A stretch of DNA of 39,593 nt from Acidobacteria bacterium Ga0077534 (GCA_001464455.1 LNEI01000031.1:1-39593); one strand, 5' to 3'. Positions 7,131-16,684 are shown, counted from the stretch's first letter. A program made the numbers and translations. Notes: generated by a model not told the origin, from the letters alone.

Positions 7131-8783
7131 CTATACAAATCTGTCAAAAAGCCGTGTTAACTGAAGGATCAGAATGATAAGCGGGATGATCCCGATCGCT
7201 ATTGCGGTTCCGGCGGCGAGTTTCAGCCATGAAGAACGGCGGATCCAGGTTTTTTCACCAACCGACAAGAGCGGCGGCACCGAAGCAAGCACGGGGAGTC
7301 CGGTATAGTGCTTAGCATCCTCAATATTCTGGATCTTAAATAGACGGGGCACCTCAAAGAACGCCGCAAGCAGGAGCCCGAGCATCAATCCGATGCCGGC
7401 TCCCATCATCGTCAACATAAATCGTTTCGGAGCGACCGGTGATTGAGGCACGTTAGCCGGGTCCTGAACGCGGATGGTCTCACCCTGCTGGCCCTGTTCG
7501 ACATCCAAAGTTACGCCGGCATCATTCTTTTTCTTCAGTATTTCGTCGTATGCCATCTTGGCGGAACCAAGCTGAGCTGTAACGCTCTCAAGAGCGACCT
7601 TGACTTGCGGGATCGCATTGATACGCGATTCCAGAGCCGCTATTTGCACGGCATTCTGCTGACGCTCAGAATCCTTGGTAAGGAGCTGCGACTCGATCTG
7701 ACCGATCTGAGCCTGCAGTCTCTGATTCTCGAGTTCGAGATTCTTCTGCTGCATCTCGGCTTTTCGGCTGCTCGACTGAGCAGCAACCGCAACACGTCGA
7801 TCGGTGTTCTTTCTCAAGCCTTCCAGCTCGTCGTTGAGGCGTTCGATCTCGCTATTCTTCGCGACAACGGCAGGATGTTTTGGTTTATAGACCTTAAGCA
7901 GATTATCGAGCTGGCCTTTCAAGTCAGCTCTTTTTTGGATGAGCTGCGCGTAAACCGGCGAATCTTCTATCTGCGAAGCCTGACGTGCGGTGTCCTGATT
8001 TTCCTTTTCTCCAAAGTCCTCGATCAGCCGCATCTGGCGATTGTTGGCTGCGATCCCGTCGCTCAGACGGCCCTTTTCGCTGTAGAGAGCCTGTTTTTCT
8101 TTTGTTATGGTGTCATCCCTTTGGCGAAGCCCCTCAAGCTGGGCAACAAGGCCCTGCTCACTCTCAGGCAGAGTAGACACATTCTGCATCATGATCTCGA
8201 GCCGCTGCTTCTCCAACTCATCGAGATTTGTCTTCTTTTCGTTGAGCTGACGTTCGAAAAGTTCGTTTGTAGACTCGGCCACCTCGACGGAGTTTTGAAC
8301 CTGCAGGTTTACATATTTCGTAGCTAGTTCGGCGGTAACGTTTCGCGCCGACTGAGGGTCACGATCTCGATAACTGATCTTGAAACCGGCGACTCGTTCA
8401 TTTCCGGTTTCCGCCATCTCAACATTGATGTTCTTGTACATCTTCTCGACGATCAGTTCCATCGGAACTCCGGCTCCCCTTTCCGTCTTGTACAGATCGT
8501 ATTTGAGGATCATCGGCTCCAACGATGAGCGACTGAGCACCTCTTGATTGATCGTCGACAGCCGCTGCGAGAGATCCTCACGCGAAACGGGCGCCACTAG
8601 GTTCGCTGAAATGGTGGGCGGTTTGACGGTAAGAAGCGATGTCGATTCATAAACGCTCGGCAATCGATAAACGATATATCCGATAGCAACCGTCAGAGTG
8701 ATCATCGGCAAAATGATCAACCACTTCTGTCGTTTGACCATTGCGAGTATCTCGCCTGGTTTTCTCTGTCTAAATTCAGCCAT
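7131..8783 (-). CDS. Wzz/GumC-type chain-length determinant protein
   Basis: 550 residues. One membrane helix lies near the N-terminus (WLIILPMITLTVAIGYIVYR, about 21-41). A periplasmic region rich in heptad coiled coil spans about 165-440. A second helix follows at about 456-478, after the PxxP segment PQSPVAPKRF. A further hydrophobic segment (about 525-545) near the C-terminus suggests an extra helix. There is no kinase domain. This is the membrane partner of the separate tyrosine kinase and sets exopolysaccharide chain length. AGGT precedes the ATG. The gene is 17 nt downstream of the tiny PEP-CTERM-like gene. Confidence 0.92.
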   Translation of the reverse strand: MAEFRQRKPGEILAMVKRQKWLIILPMITLTVAIGYIVYRLPSVYESTSLLTVKPPTISANLVAPVSREDLSQRLSTINQEVLSRSSLEPMILKYDLYKTERGAGVPMELIVEKMYKNINVEMAETGNERVAGFKISYRDRDPQSARNVTAELATKYVNLQVQNSVEVAESTNELFERQLNEKKTNLDELEKQRLEIMMQNVSTLPESEQGLVAQLEGLRQRDDTITKEKQALYSEKGRLSDGIAANNRQMRLIEDFGEKENQDTARQASQIEDSPVYAQLIQKRADLKGQLDNLLKVYKPKHPAVVAKNSEIERLNDELEGLRKNTDRRVAVAAQSSSRKAEMQQKNLELENQRLQAQIGQIESQLLTKDSERQQNAVQIAALESRINAIPQVKVALESVTAQLGSAKMAYDEILKKKNDAGVTLDVEQGQQGETIRVQDPANVPQSPVAPKRFMLTMMGAGIGLMLGLLLAAFFEVPRLFKIQNIEDAKHYTGLPVLASVPPLLSVGEKTWIRRSSWLKLAAGTAIAIGIIPLIILILQLTRLFDRFV

Positions 8784-8800
8784 TTTGTTTACCTGCTAAA

Positions 8801-8977
8801 CTAACCGTTCTCTTCCTCGGCCTTTGATTTTTCTTCTCTCGCAAAGAGCGATCTCAAGATCACCGCCGCCAGCGCGAGCATCACTCCAAAGATCAGCAAC
8901 CCGACAGACTCAGGCAGCGAGACGGTGATCATCTCTACCATCGTTGGATTTGCCGTACTTGCTTGAAATATCAACAT
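8801..8977 (-). CDS. 58-residue protein with PEP-CTERM-like sorting segment
   Basis: A short gene with GGAG about 8 nt before its ATG, placed 18 nt after prsT and 17 nt before the chain-length gene. The protein has a short polar start, then LPES at about 21-24, one hydrophobic helix (VGLLIFGVMLALAAVIL) and a basic then highly charged tail (RSLFAREEKSK, then acidic). A P-E motif, a helix and an arginine cluster is the layout of exosortase sorting signals. The usual motif is VPEP, so LPES is a variant, and there is almost no passenger domain. It could be a dedicated substrate of the neighbouring exosortase, or simply a small membrane protein. Spacing and ribosome site support it being a real gene. 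Confidence 0.72.
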   Translation of the reverse strand: MLIFQASTANPTMVEMITVSLPESVGLLIFGVMLALAAVILRSLFAREEKSKAEEENG

Positions 8978-8995
8978 CTAAAACTCCAACCCGCC

Positions 8996-11371
8996 TCAAA
9001 GTGTTGCGAGCACTGACCTCGCATCCTGTATCTCACGCTGCGATAGATTTGCTATTTGCCGCAGCGAGGTCTCAACCTCTCGGCGGGCCGATTCTTTATC
9101 ACCGGCTTTTGCGAGAGCCATCCCAAGGCGAACTCTGTATCCCGGCACCGGGATCGACCCCGTCTTCTGTGCCGCCGACTGCTCGACAGCTACCGCTTTT
9201 CGGAACTGCTCAACCGCTGGCGAGGCCAGGCCTTTTTTCAAGTAAACCCACCCCAGCGTATCGTAGAATCCTGCCGTGGTTTGTCCCTTGCTGACAGCCA
9301 TCGTGGCGAGCTGCAATGCCTCATCGAGATTCCCCTGCTGTTCGGCTATCAGCCACGCCAGATTGTTTGCGGCGATCGGCGTCTCAGGGGCTAGTTCGAG
9401 GGCTCTACGATATGCCTTCTCGGCGGCAGAAGTATTCCCCTGCGAGTCTTCGAGAATCCCAAGCATTGTAAATGCAGGAGCAACCGGCCGTTTCTCGACA
9501 ACCTTTCGGTACTGGTCGAGCGCCTCTGATATCCGCTTCTGCGAAACCAAAAAGCTTGCGTAAGCCGAGTAGGCCGGCAAATAGTCCGGGTCTGTTGAAA
9601 TAGCGTTGAGAAGGTGGCGTTCAGCCTGTTCTGGATTCTTCTCAGCCGAATACACATTCGATTTCAGGAAACTAAGGGCCGCGAGCACCTCGCCGCGTCC
9701 AGCGTTTGCCTCGATAAGAGAATCAAGCCTCGCGTGAGCCTTTTCCGGTTGGCCTTGGCGAATCGAGATGTTTACGATCCCGCTGATCGCGTCGAAGTTC
9801 CTCGGATCCGCGTTAAGTGCCTTTTCGTAAAGTGAATATGCTTCGGGCAAATTGCCTTCGGCGACAAACACCTTTGCAAGATTCACCATCGCAGCGGATG
9901 ACCTCGGCGAAACCCTCAGCACTTCCTGCAGATCGGATTTCGCCTCCGAATATCTTCCGAGCTCCAGATGAGCCAGGCCCCGCGACGATATCGCCTTGAC
10001 CCTAACGTCCTGAACCATCTGAATAGGTTGATCGGACGTCGGAACCGCAGCATTCGATCTCTTTATAAGCTCGTTTGAAAGCCTTAGGGCAGTGGACGCA
10101 TCGCCTGCCGTAAAAGCAGCCTGGATCCGAACGAGTCCGGCATTCAGGAATGTCGGATGATACCTTTCAAGATCGCCAAGAAATGCGTTCGCTTGGTCGA
10201 GAAGGCCAAGTGACAACTTCGCTTGGGCCATCATGAAAAGCGGTTCGCGGCTGCTAGGCTGCTTCTTAAGAATTTCGGTAAGATCCTTAACGGCTTCCTC
10301 GACCTTGTGTTCCTGCATTCGAAGCCGAGTTCGGAGCATCAAAGCTTCGATGTCGTCATCGTTGATCTTGAACAAAGCCACTAGCTGTTCCTCGACCTTT
10401 TCGCTTTCTTTTCTGTCGAGATGGATATTACTCAACCGGTATCGTGCGAGAACGTATTCGGGCGCGTCCACTAGCACTTGATTCAAAGTGGCTATCGCCT
10501 CGTCGCCGCGGTTCGCTTTATCGTAGAACTCTGCCAGCACGAGCCGGCTTTCCGGACTGTTCTCTTGAATGCGAACCAGCTCAATGTAGGCCTGTTCGGC
10601 TTTGTCTATCTGTCCGCTCGTTACAAAAAATTCTGCCAGAGCTTCGCGGGCCTCGATATTTGTATTGTCGGTCGCGATCGCCTTATTAAATTGATTTTCG
10701 GCTTCTTCGTCGCGGCCCGAGTACATCAAAAAGCGGCCATACTCGATGTGGCCAAGCGTTGAATCAGGCACAGCCGCGATGCCTCGTTTGATAGCTTCTT
10801 CAGCCTCAGGAGCTTTCTCCCTCGTCATGAAAAGCCTTTGGAGGCTGATATAGGATTCGATCCGCTGCGGGTCAAGGGCTATGGCTTTATTTATCGCTTC
10901 GACAACGTCGGCGTCAGGTTTTCCCTGCGTGGCCATTATCGATGCCGTCAAAATGTGGCCCTCGATGAAACCGCTGTCTGCGGCGAGGATCTCGTCTCGA
11001 AGCTTTTCTGCTTCACTGGTCAGCGGCGGCTGAACCAGCAGAAAGTAATTTGCTAGCTTTGCTTTCGCATCTAGATTCTTATCGTCGAGTTCGACCGTTT
11101 TTCTAAGTTCCTCGACCGTTTCGGTGAACTGGCCGAGTTTCTCGTAGGCGCGTGCCATTCCCCAGTGTGCGGCTGCCGAGTCCTTGTCATATTCGACCGC
11201 AGCCCGGAACTGCATTAGGGCATCATGGAACTTTCTTTTCTGGAGGTGTTCTTCTCCCTTTGCGACCAGCGAGGTCGATGACGTACATGAGGCTGTGAAA
11301 AGCCCTACGCAAAGGAATAAAAGCAGGTAGGCGAAACGACTACGAGACAACTGGCACTCTCGGTTTAGCAT
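8996..11371 (-). CDS. prsT: PrsT-like TPR lipoprotein of the PEP-CTERM system
   Basis: 791 residues. The N-terminal hydrophobic segment ends in LFTASC, a lipobox whose cysteine would be lipidated. The rest is almost entirely tetratricopeptide repeats, often with the A-x-x-x-Y-x-x-A-L pattern (for example AAHWGMARAYEKLGQF, PEAYSLYEKALNADPRN). Length and position beside an exosortase match the PEP-CTERM-locus TPR lipoprotein family. The ribosome site before the ATG is poor, and a TTG seven codons in is an alternative start. The 226-nt gap to the exosortase gene suggests its own leader. The probable role is periplasmic scaffolding of exopolysaccharide assembly. Confidence 0.88.
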   Translation of the reverse strand: MLNRECQLSRSRFAYLLLFLCVGLFTASCTSSTSLVAKGEEHLQKRKFHDALMQFRAAVEYDKDSAAAHWGMARAYEKLGQFTETVEELRKTVELDDKNLDAKAKLANYFLLVQPPLTSEAEKLRDEILAADSGFIEGHILTASIMATQGKPDADVVEAINKAIALDPQRIESYISLQRLFMTREKAPEAEEAIKRGIAAVPDSTLGHIEYGRFLMYSGRDEEAENQFNKAIATDNTNIEAREALAEFFVTSGQIDKAEQAYIELVRIQENSPESRLVLAEFYDKANRGDEAIATLNQVLVDAPEYVLARYRLSNIHLDRKESEKVEEQLVALFKINDDDIEALMLRTRLRMQEHKVEEAVKDLTEILKKQPSSREPLFMMAQAKLSLGLLDQANAFLGDLERYHPTFLNAGLVRIQAAFTAGDASTALRLSNELIKRSNAAVPTSDQPIQMVQDVRVKAISSRGLAHLELGRYSEAKSDLQEVLRVSPRSSAAMVNLAKVFVAEGNLPEAYSLYEKALNADPRNFDAISGIVNISIRQGQPEKAHARLDSLIEANAGRGEVLAALSFLKSNVYSAEKNPEQAERHLLNAISTDPDYLPAYSAYASFLVSQKRISEALDQYRKVVEKRPVAPAFTMLGILEDSQGNTSAAEKAYRRALELAPETPIAANNLAWLIAEQQGNLDEALQLATMAVSKGQTTAGFYDTLGWVYLKKGLASPAVEQFRKAVAVEQSAAQKTGSIPVPGYRVRLGMALAKAGDKESARREVETSLRQIANLSQREIQDARSVLATL

Positions 11372-11597
11372 AGATCGTTAAATTGGTCGCTAAGATCGAC
11401 AGGGGCGGGTTTCGGGGCAGTGAAACTTCGCTCCGGCCTTTTGATCGAGCGTTTTGCAGGTCGCTAACTTTCTATTTAGCTGACTCCGCGATTTATCTCT
11501 ATTTCAAAAACTAAATCCCAGTGTTCACTGGTAGTTCAGAGATACATACAATCGGAAGTAGATTTCAGATTTTTCTTACGGTTAGGAGAGATCGATA
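11372..11597 (-). promoter_or_regulatory. Leader between exosortase and prsT with a perfect 14-bp palindrome
   Basis: This is the largest gap inside the exopolysaccharide cluster. It contains CCAGTGTTCACTGG at 11518-11531, a perfect palindrome about 150 bp before prsT. No T run follows on the minus strand, so it is more like an operator than a terminator. No sigma-54 TGGCAC-N5-TTGC site was seen. Confidence 0.35.
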
Positions 11598-13181
11598 CTA
11601 TTCAGGAACAAATGGTGAAAGAGATTCTGCAAGATTAGACGCAAGATCAGTTGCGGCTTTGACCCCTGCAGTTTCGTCCGAGCCGACGCTTGTCATCACT
11701 CGGACGATCGCACCATCGCTGCGGCGGCGTGTGATGCTGTCGAAGATGGTATTGAACTTATCGCTATACTCACTAGGCTCAAATCTGCCGCGCCCTTGAT
11801 ACCAATAGATCATTACCTCGTTGTAGATACCGTTCTGTATGATGTATCGATTAGCGGAGAAACTTCTGCCATCGCCAAGATCGATCTCGACCACCTGCGG
11901 GTCTTTCATTACCCAACCAGCTCCGGGCAAACAGTTTTGAGGACTATGGTATGTAGCACCCGAACGTTGTGAGGCGTAGTAACCCACATAAATATTTGCT
12001 ACGCGACCATCTGTGGTCGTATACTCACGCATCGTGTAGTCGCTGGTGCGTAAAACGCTTTCGATGCCCTCGTCAAACTTTATCTCGTTGCCACGCTGTG
12101 TCCAGACTCCAAGAGTCTGCGAAAGCTCAGTAAGTGACCGGCGTTCAGGCAGATCATCAGCTCTGGAAACAAACCAATTGACAAGAATCCCGCCCGCAAT
12201 AATGGCAGCTATCAAAGGCAAGACGGGAGCGCTTCTCGCCGATGAGATCCCGCCCGAGACAAATGAGCCATCAGCTACTTCCCTGCCGCGAATAAGCTTT
12301 TTCAAAAGCACATTCGCCCCTATCAACAGGACCAACGCAACAACGTACACCATCCATCCGGAGGTATCGTGCCAAGTCCCTTCAGTGGCCTGCTTGCCGT
12401 AATAGTAAGTGAGGATACCGGTTCCTGAGACTCGGGCTGCATTTGTCACCACGGCGATCGGTATTGCGAGCAGCATTAGCAACAATGCCCGCACGAGATC
12501 TGACGGAGCCATATTTGCAAATCCACCCCGTTCATAACGGCGGGTGAAATAACCCAGGATCAGGGCAAGCGTGACCAGCGTCATCAACGACCTGATCCCG
12601 CTGCACGCCTCAACCACCTCAAGCGAGATCGTCTGAGTCGAACCTTGCGGCAAAATGTCGATGACGTTACCTTTCCTAAGCGTTGGAACATCGAAAAAAC
12701 GAATGCCCCATACCGCCATCTGTGATGCCCAGGTCTGGAGCGGAAAGGCGATGCGATTAAAAATGATCTGCGGTATTGGGATTGCGAGCAGGAGCAAAGC
12801 AAATGGCACCAGTAATAAATTCAATATCCTCAGGCCGAACAAATAGACCACAAGCCCGACGAGCATGAGGACAAAGGAAATACGTGTGGTAAACAGCTCG
12901 GCGCCAAGAGTTCCCGCGAAAAGGAAAAAAAGTGAGACAAGTACAATACAAAAACCAGCGATCACTGCGGGATCCCGCCGAACGCTGGAGAATAGATCCC
13001 ATTCACGCCAGACGATCATCCCTATCACGAACGGTACCAATAGCCCGTGCGAGTAATTCTCATCGGTCCACCAGTCGCGGCCTAGCTTAGAAAGCACGGT
13101 TGCGTACAGAAATACAACCGCCGCCGATATCGCGGCAGCCTTGGCCAGTGTTGTGTTTGAATCCTTTGCGTTCTCGCTCAT
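11598..13181 (-). CDS. Exosortase fused to an EpsI domain
   Basis: 527 residues from the ATG of MSENAKD; an in-frame TTG four codons upstream is possible. The first 300 residues are polytopic, with the exosortase catalytic set: Cys193 in EACSGIRS, Arg250 in [10 protein letters not shown] and His271 in GTWHDTSG. This is followed by an EpsI-type (DUF3485) periplasmic domain, recognised by [20 protein letters not shown], about residue 415. Exosortases are membrane transpeptidases that process proteins with PEP-CTERM-like tails. EpsI is usually encoded next to the exosortase, and here it is one polypeptide. The subclass (XrtA or an acidobacterial type such as XrtJ) cannot be fixed by eye. It heads the cluster, 57 nt after the prenyl synthase gene. 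Confidence 0.93.
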   Translation of the reverse strand: MSENAKDSNTTLAKAAAISAAVVFLYATVLSKLGRDWWTDENYSHGLLVPFVIGMIVWREWDLFSSVRRDPAVIAGFCIVLVSLFFLFAGTLGAELFTTRISFVLMLVGLVVYLFGLRILNLLLVPFALLLLAIPIPQIIFNRIAFPLQTWASQMAVWGIRFFDVPTLRKGNVIDILPQGSTQTISLEVVEACSGIRSLMTLVTLALILGYFTRRYERGGFANMAPSDLVRALLLMLLAIPIAVVTNAARVSGTGILTYYYGKQATEGTWHDTSGWMVYVVALVLLIGANVLLKKLIRGREVADGSFVSGGISSARSAPVLPLIAAIIAGGILVNWFVSRADDLPERRSLTELSQTLGVWTQRGNEIKFDEGIESVLRTSDYTMREYTTTDGRVANIYVGYYASQRSGATYHSPQNCLPGAGWVMKDPQVVEIDLGDGRSFSANRYIIQNGIYNEVMIYWYQGRGRFEPSEYSDKFNTIFDSITRRRSDGAIVRVMTSVGSDETAGVKAATDLASNLAESLSPFVPE

Positions 13182-13238
13182 ACGAAAAACCAAGTTCTAC
13201 AAAACCCGAATGAACGAGATTTTCCGCAAGCCGTGAAA

Positions 13239-14126
13239 TTAAGAATTGCGGCTGACGACGAATTCGACCATGCCTCGAAGTAGAACGGTGTCACGGTCAA
13301 GATCATTTAACCCCTTCAGAGCATCGTCGCGAACCGTCTTTGCCATCTCACCGGTCTTCACATGACCGTAATGGGCCGGGTAGGTAGCCTTCCGGGAAGA
13401 AACATCTTTACCCGCAGTCTTTCCGAGGGTCGCCGTTTCTTGAGTCACATCGAGAAGATCGTCAGTTATTTGGAACAGGAGGCCCAGCTTTTCACCAAAC
13501 GATCTAAAAACCGTGATCTCCTCTTCCCTTGCCGAGGCGATAATGGCCCCGCAAACGGCCGAGGCGGTAATTAAAGCACCGGTTTTTTGAGCATGGATCT
13601 CAGCGATCTCTTGGATCGACAATTCATTCCCTTCCGCATCCAGATCGAGCTGCTGTCCGGAAACCATCCCGTACGGCGTGCCTGAGGCCTCAGCCAGCAA
13701 CGAAATTATGCGGATGCGGTCTTCCGCCGAGAGCCCAGCATCGTCAGCAACGGCCTTGAACGCCAACGTCTGTAAAACATCACCCGCAAGAATCGCGGTC
13801 GCCTCACCAAACTTAACGTGACAGGTAGCTTTTCCCCGCCGCAGATCGTCATCGTCCATCGCCGGCAGATCATCGTGAATGAGCGAGTAGGTGTGGATCA
13901 TCTCGACGGCCGCTGCCGTACTTAGCATAGTTGATCGCGGTGCTCCCAAAGCCTCGCCGACTGCGATCAATATTGCCGGGCGAAAGCGCTTCCCACCCGC
14001 AAAAACACTCCAGCGAATGGCCTCGTGCAGGGTCCGCGGTGAAGTAGCACCAGCGGGTATTAATTGATCCAGCCGCGCATCGACATCGCAGGTAACGCCT
14101 TTTAGAAATTCAGTGAGCTGGTGCAT
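13239..14126 (-). CDS. ispA: Short-chain (E)-prenyl diphosphate synthase (farnesyl/geranyl type)
   Basis: 295 residues from the ATG of MHQL; an in-frame TTG three codons upstream is an alternative. The two aspartate-rich motifs are present: DDLPAMDDDDLRRG (first, about 85-98) and DDLLD (second, in FQITDDLLDVTQE). GGKRFRP near the N-terminus is the conserved IPP-binding stretch. The enzyme condenses IPP with allylic diphosphates to make farnesyl or geranylgeranyl diphosphate, the precursor of undecaprenyl phosphate and quinones. Its place just before the exosortase gene, in the same orientation, would suit supply of the lipid carrier for exopolysaccharide, but it may equally be a neighbouring housekeeping gene. 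Confidence 0.93.
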   Translation of the reverse strand: MHQLTEFLKGVTCDVDARLDQLIPAGATSPRTLHEAIRWSVFAGGKRFRPAILIAVGEALGAPRSTMLSTAAAVEMIHTYSLIHDDLPAMDDDDLRRGKATCHVKFGEATAILAGDVLQTLAFKAVADDAGLSAEDRIRIISLLAEASGTPYGMVSGQQLDLDAEGNELSIQEIAEIHAQKTGALITASAVCGAIIASAREEEITVFRSFGEKLGLLFQITDDLLDVTQETATLGKTAGKDVSSRKATYPAHYGHVKTGEMAKTVRDDALKGLNDLDRDTVLLRGMVEFVVSRNS

Positions 14127-14214
14127 CGAAGACAATTATCTTTTATCATCCCATCGAATCAAAATTCGCATTTTTGCGCAGCCATTTGCGATAATGTAGA
14201 TTCTTTTCCTAGAC

Positions 14215-14688
14215 ATGCCAATCACTGAAACCGATTTCCGAAGGGCTCTTTCCTGTTTTGCAAGCGGTGTTACGGTTGTGACCACAGTCGACGCTGAAGG
14301 CGGGCTTCACGGCCTAACCGTTTCAGCTTTCTGCTCCGTTTCGCTGGCGCCGCCTCTGGTTCTAGTCTGTATCGAGAAAGCGACCGCGAGTCATTTCGCA
14401 TTTCTCGAATCACGCATTTGCGCCGTTCACACGCTGGACGAGACTCAACAAGCGATCTCCGAGCGTTTTGCGACCCCGATCCAAGACAAATTTGTCGGCC
14501 TCGAATTCCGTCCCGGCATAGGTGGCGTTCCGGTCATTGAAGGTACGCTCACCGCACTTGAATGTCGTGTTATAAATGTCTTCGACGGTGGTGATCACTC
14601 GATATTCGTTGCAGAAGTCGAGAAAACGCAAACACGCGAAGGTGATCCTTTACTCTATTTCCGCGGCAGCTATCGATCTATCGCATAG
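14215..14688 (+). CDS. Flavin reductase-domain protein (FMN-binding, HpaC-like)
   Basis: 157 residues. FRRALSCFASGVTVVTT, GLTVSAFCSVSLAPPLVLVC and FRGSYRSI are the typical motifs of the flavin reductase-like split-barrel family, which reduces flavin with NAD(P)H for a partner oxygenase or acts alone. Length is normal for the family (150-180). The gene diverges from the prenyl synthase gene and is followed after 14 nt by the PHP-type gene. No oxygenase partner lies nearby. The ribosome site is not evident. Confidence 0.88.
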   Translation: MPITETDFRRALSCFASGVTVVTTVDAEGGLHGLTVSAFCSVSLAPPLVLVCIEKATASHFAFLESRICAVHTLDETQQAISERFATPIQDKFVGLEFRPGIGGVPVIEGTLTALECRVINVFDGGDHSIFVAEVEKTQTREGDPLLYFRGSYRSIA

Positions 14689-14702
14689 CTGCTAAAAAGC
14701 AT

Positions 14703-15692
14703 ATGATACGAAAAAACCTGCTTCTTTCTGCGATCGTTCTATCATTACTGAGTGTGCCGGCGGCGGCTCAGGTTAAGGAACGCTGGTTCAAAGGAAACAC
14801 CCACACGCATACGCTTAACAGCGACGGTGACTCAACGCCCGATGCTGCCGTCACCTGGTATCGCGAGCGAGGTTACAACTTCGTGTTTATCACCGACCAC
14901 GAGTATATTACCGACGTTGCTCCGCTGAACGCCCTGTTTGCCCAAGCCGATCAGTTTCTGGTCATTTCGGGTCAGGAAGTGACGGACTCGTACAACGGTA
15001 AACCATACCACTCAAATGGTTTAGGCATCACCAAAGCCATTATGCCGGCCAAGTTGAGCGGAGCGGTCGAAACACTCCAAAAAAACATTGACGAGATCGT
15101 CGCGGCGGGCGGAGTCGCTCAGATCAATCACCCGAACTTCGGCTGGGCTTTGACCGCCGAACACCTGATCAAGCTTCGCGGCTATTCTTTGCTCGAGATC
15201 CACAACGGCCATTTTCTGGTAAATAATCAGGGCAGCATCGACTCGCCGAGTGCCGAGTCGCTCTGGGATGCCGTCCTATCGAGCGGCAAAGCCGTTTACG
15301 CGATAGCGGATGATGATTCGCACAGCTTCAAGCGTATCGGTGACCCGACAGCGTCCACACCGGGTCACGGCTGGATCTACGTTCGAGCAAAGGAACTTAC
15401 GAGAAACGCAATTCTCGAAGGACTGCGAACCGGGAATTTCTACGCTTCGACCGGCGTTGAGCTGACGGATGTTGAGCTTGGCCCAAAGCAAGTTTCGGTC
15501 TCCATCAGGGCCCTCACGAATAGCCGCTATCGCACCCAGTTCATAGGAAAGAACGGCAAAATGCTGACTGAAACCGGTGCAAACCCTGCTGTTTATCAGA
15601 TCACCGGAAACGAGGGCTACGTACGAGCAAGGATCGTCGAGTCGAACGGTAAAATGGCCTGGACTCAAGCCGTTTTCGTTCCGTCACGATGA
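14703..15692 (+). CDS. Exported PHP-type phosphoesterase (CehA/McbA-like metallohydrolase)
   Basis: 329 residues. It has a signal peptide (LLLSAIVLSLLSVPAAAQ). The PHP-fold metal ligands are visible: NTHTHTLNSDGDSTPDA near residue 32, FITDHEY near 72, QINHPN near 139 and DDDSH near 200. The fold hydrolyses phosphate or carboxyl esters using two or three metal ions. The exported form with a small C-terminal beta domain belongs to the CehA/McbA-like group. It follows the flavin reductase by 14 nt, probably in the same transcript. Its stop codon abuts the stop of the convergent hslO gene with no spacer. The substrate is unknown. Confidence 0.85.
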   Translation: MIRKNLLLSAIVLSLLSVPAAAQVKERWFKGNTHTHTLNSDGDSTPDAAVTWYRERGYNFVFITDHEYITDVAPLNALFAQADQFLVISGQEVTDSYNGKPYHSNGLGITKAIMPAKLSGAVETLQKNIDEIVAAGGVAQINHPNFGWALTAEHLIKLRGYSLLEIHNGHFLVNNQGSIDSPSAESLWDAVLSSGKAVYAIADDDSHSFKRIGDPTASTPGHGWIYVRAKELTRNAILEGLRTGNFYASTGVELTDVELGPKQVSVSIRALTNSRYRTQFIGKNGKMLTETGANPAVYQITGNEGYVRARIVESNGKMAWTQAVFVPSR

Positions 15693-16583
15693 TCACGCGA
15701 GTTTTCCGATGAGATCTCGTAGATCGTCTTCGTCAAGACGATAGGTTTCATTGCAAAATCCGCAATTCATCACCGCTCCCTTCTCCTGTTCGAGCATCGA
15801 CTTGAGTTCGTCCCTCCCAAGCGCCTCGATCATCGTAAAGGCGCGTTCGCGAGAGCAGGTGCATTGGAACGAGATATCCTTCTCACCAAGCACCTCGAAG
15901 TCAATAATACCGAGCGTTAAGCGTATCAGATCCTCCGGAGTCGCTCCCTCCTTGATGACCGATGTGAGGTGCGGCGCATGGGCCACGGTATCTTCGATCA
16001 TCGTCACGATATGATCATTAACGCCGGGCATCATCTGGATCAAAACACCGCCCGATGCCGTCACGAAGGGCTCCGACTTTTGAAGCAAAACTCCCAGCAG
16101 CACGGCCGACGGGATCTGCTCAGACTTTGCAAAGTAAAACGCAAGGTCCTCTGCGATCTCTCCGGACTGTATTGGCACCGACCCGATGTAAGGCTCGCGG
16201 TGAAGCCCTATATCAAATCCGGACTCGCGGATAACGTGAAACATTCCCTTTCCGACAATCCCGGCGACATCAAATTTGCCGTCCGGCTTCGGAGGCAATT
16301 CCGCCAGCGGATTTCGAACGTAGCCACGAACACCGCCCGTATTGTTTGCCTCAGCAACTACACCACCGATCGGGCCATCAGCATCGATCCGCAGCGTCAG
16401 CCGGTCAAAATCTTTTAGGCTCGCGCCCATTAGAGCCGCCCCCGAAAGCATTCGGCCAAGTGCGGCGGACGCCGTTGGGCAAGTCCCATGCCGACGGATC
16501 GCCTCTTCGACCGTGTCTGTCGTAACAACGGCTATAACTCTGACCGTATCGTCGGCAGCGGTTCCGTGTATAAGTTTGTCCAT
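15693..16583 (-). CDS. hslO: Hsp33 redox-activated chaperone
   Basis: 296 residues from the ATG of MDKLIHG; a TTG two codons upstream is also in frame. The N-terminal domain has TVEEAIRRHGTCPTASAALG and a G-rich turn (DADGPIGGVVAEA). The C-terminal zinc site is CTCSRER (C-x-C), then CGFCNETY (C-x2-C) after about 30 residues, as in all Hsp33 proteins. The four cysteines bind zinc when reduced. On oxidation they form disulphides and switch on holdase activity, protecting unfolding proteins in the cytoplasm. Length is normal. It is transcribed away from the TolB-like gene. Confidence 0.96.
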   Translation of the reverse strand: MDKLIHGTAADDTVRVIAVVTTDTVEEAIRRHGTCPTASAALGRMLSGAALMGASLKDFDRLTLRIDADGPIGGVVAEANNTGGVRGYVRNPLAELPPKPDGKFDVAGIVGKGMFHVIRESGFDIGLHREPYIGSVPIQSGEIAEDLAFYFAKSEQIPSAVLLGVLLQKSEPFVTASGGVLIQMMPGVNDHIVTMIEDTVAHAPHLTSVIKEGATPEDLIRLTLGIIDFEVLGEKDISFQCTCSRERAFTMIEALGRDELKSMLEQEKGAVMNCGFCNETYRLDEDDLRDLIGKLA

Positions 16584-16624
16584 CTTCAATAGTTTGTGAA
16601 GGCCGATGACTGGTTGTCAAATCA

Positions 16625-16656
16625 TTGACCTATCGATTCCTGGTGGTGTACATTCG
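16625..16656 (+). promoter_or_regulatory. Candidate promoter of the TolB-like gene
   Basis: TTGACC at 16625-16630, 17 nt, then GTACATTCG from 16648. The same pattern with identical spacing precedes the P-domain protein (36467-36498). GAGG lies 7 nt before the ATG at 16685. Confidence 0.45.
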
Positions 16657-16684
16657 CTAGCATAGATTTACAAATGAGGCATAA

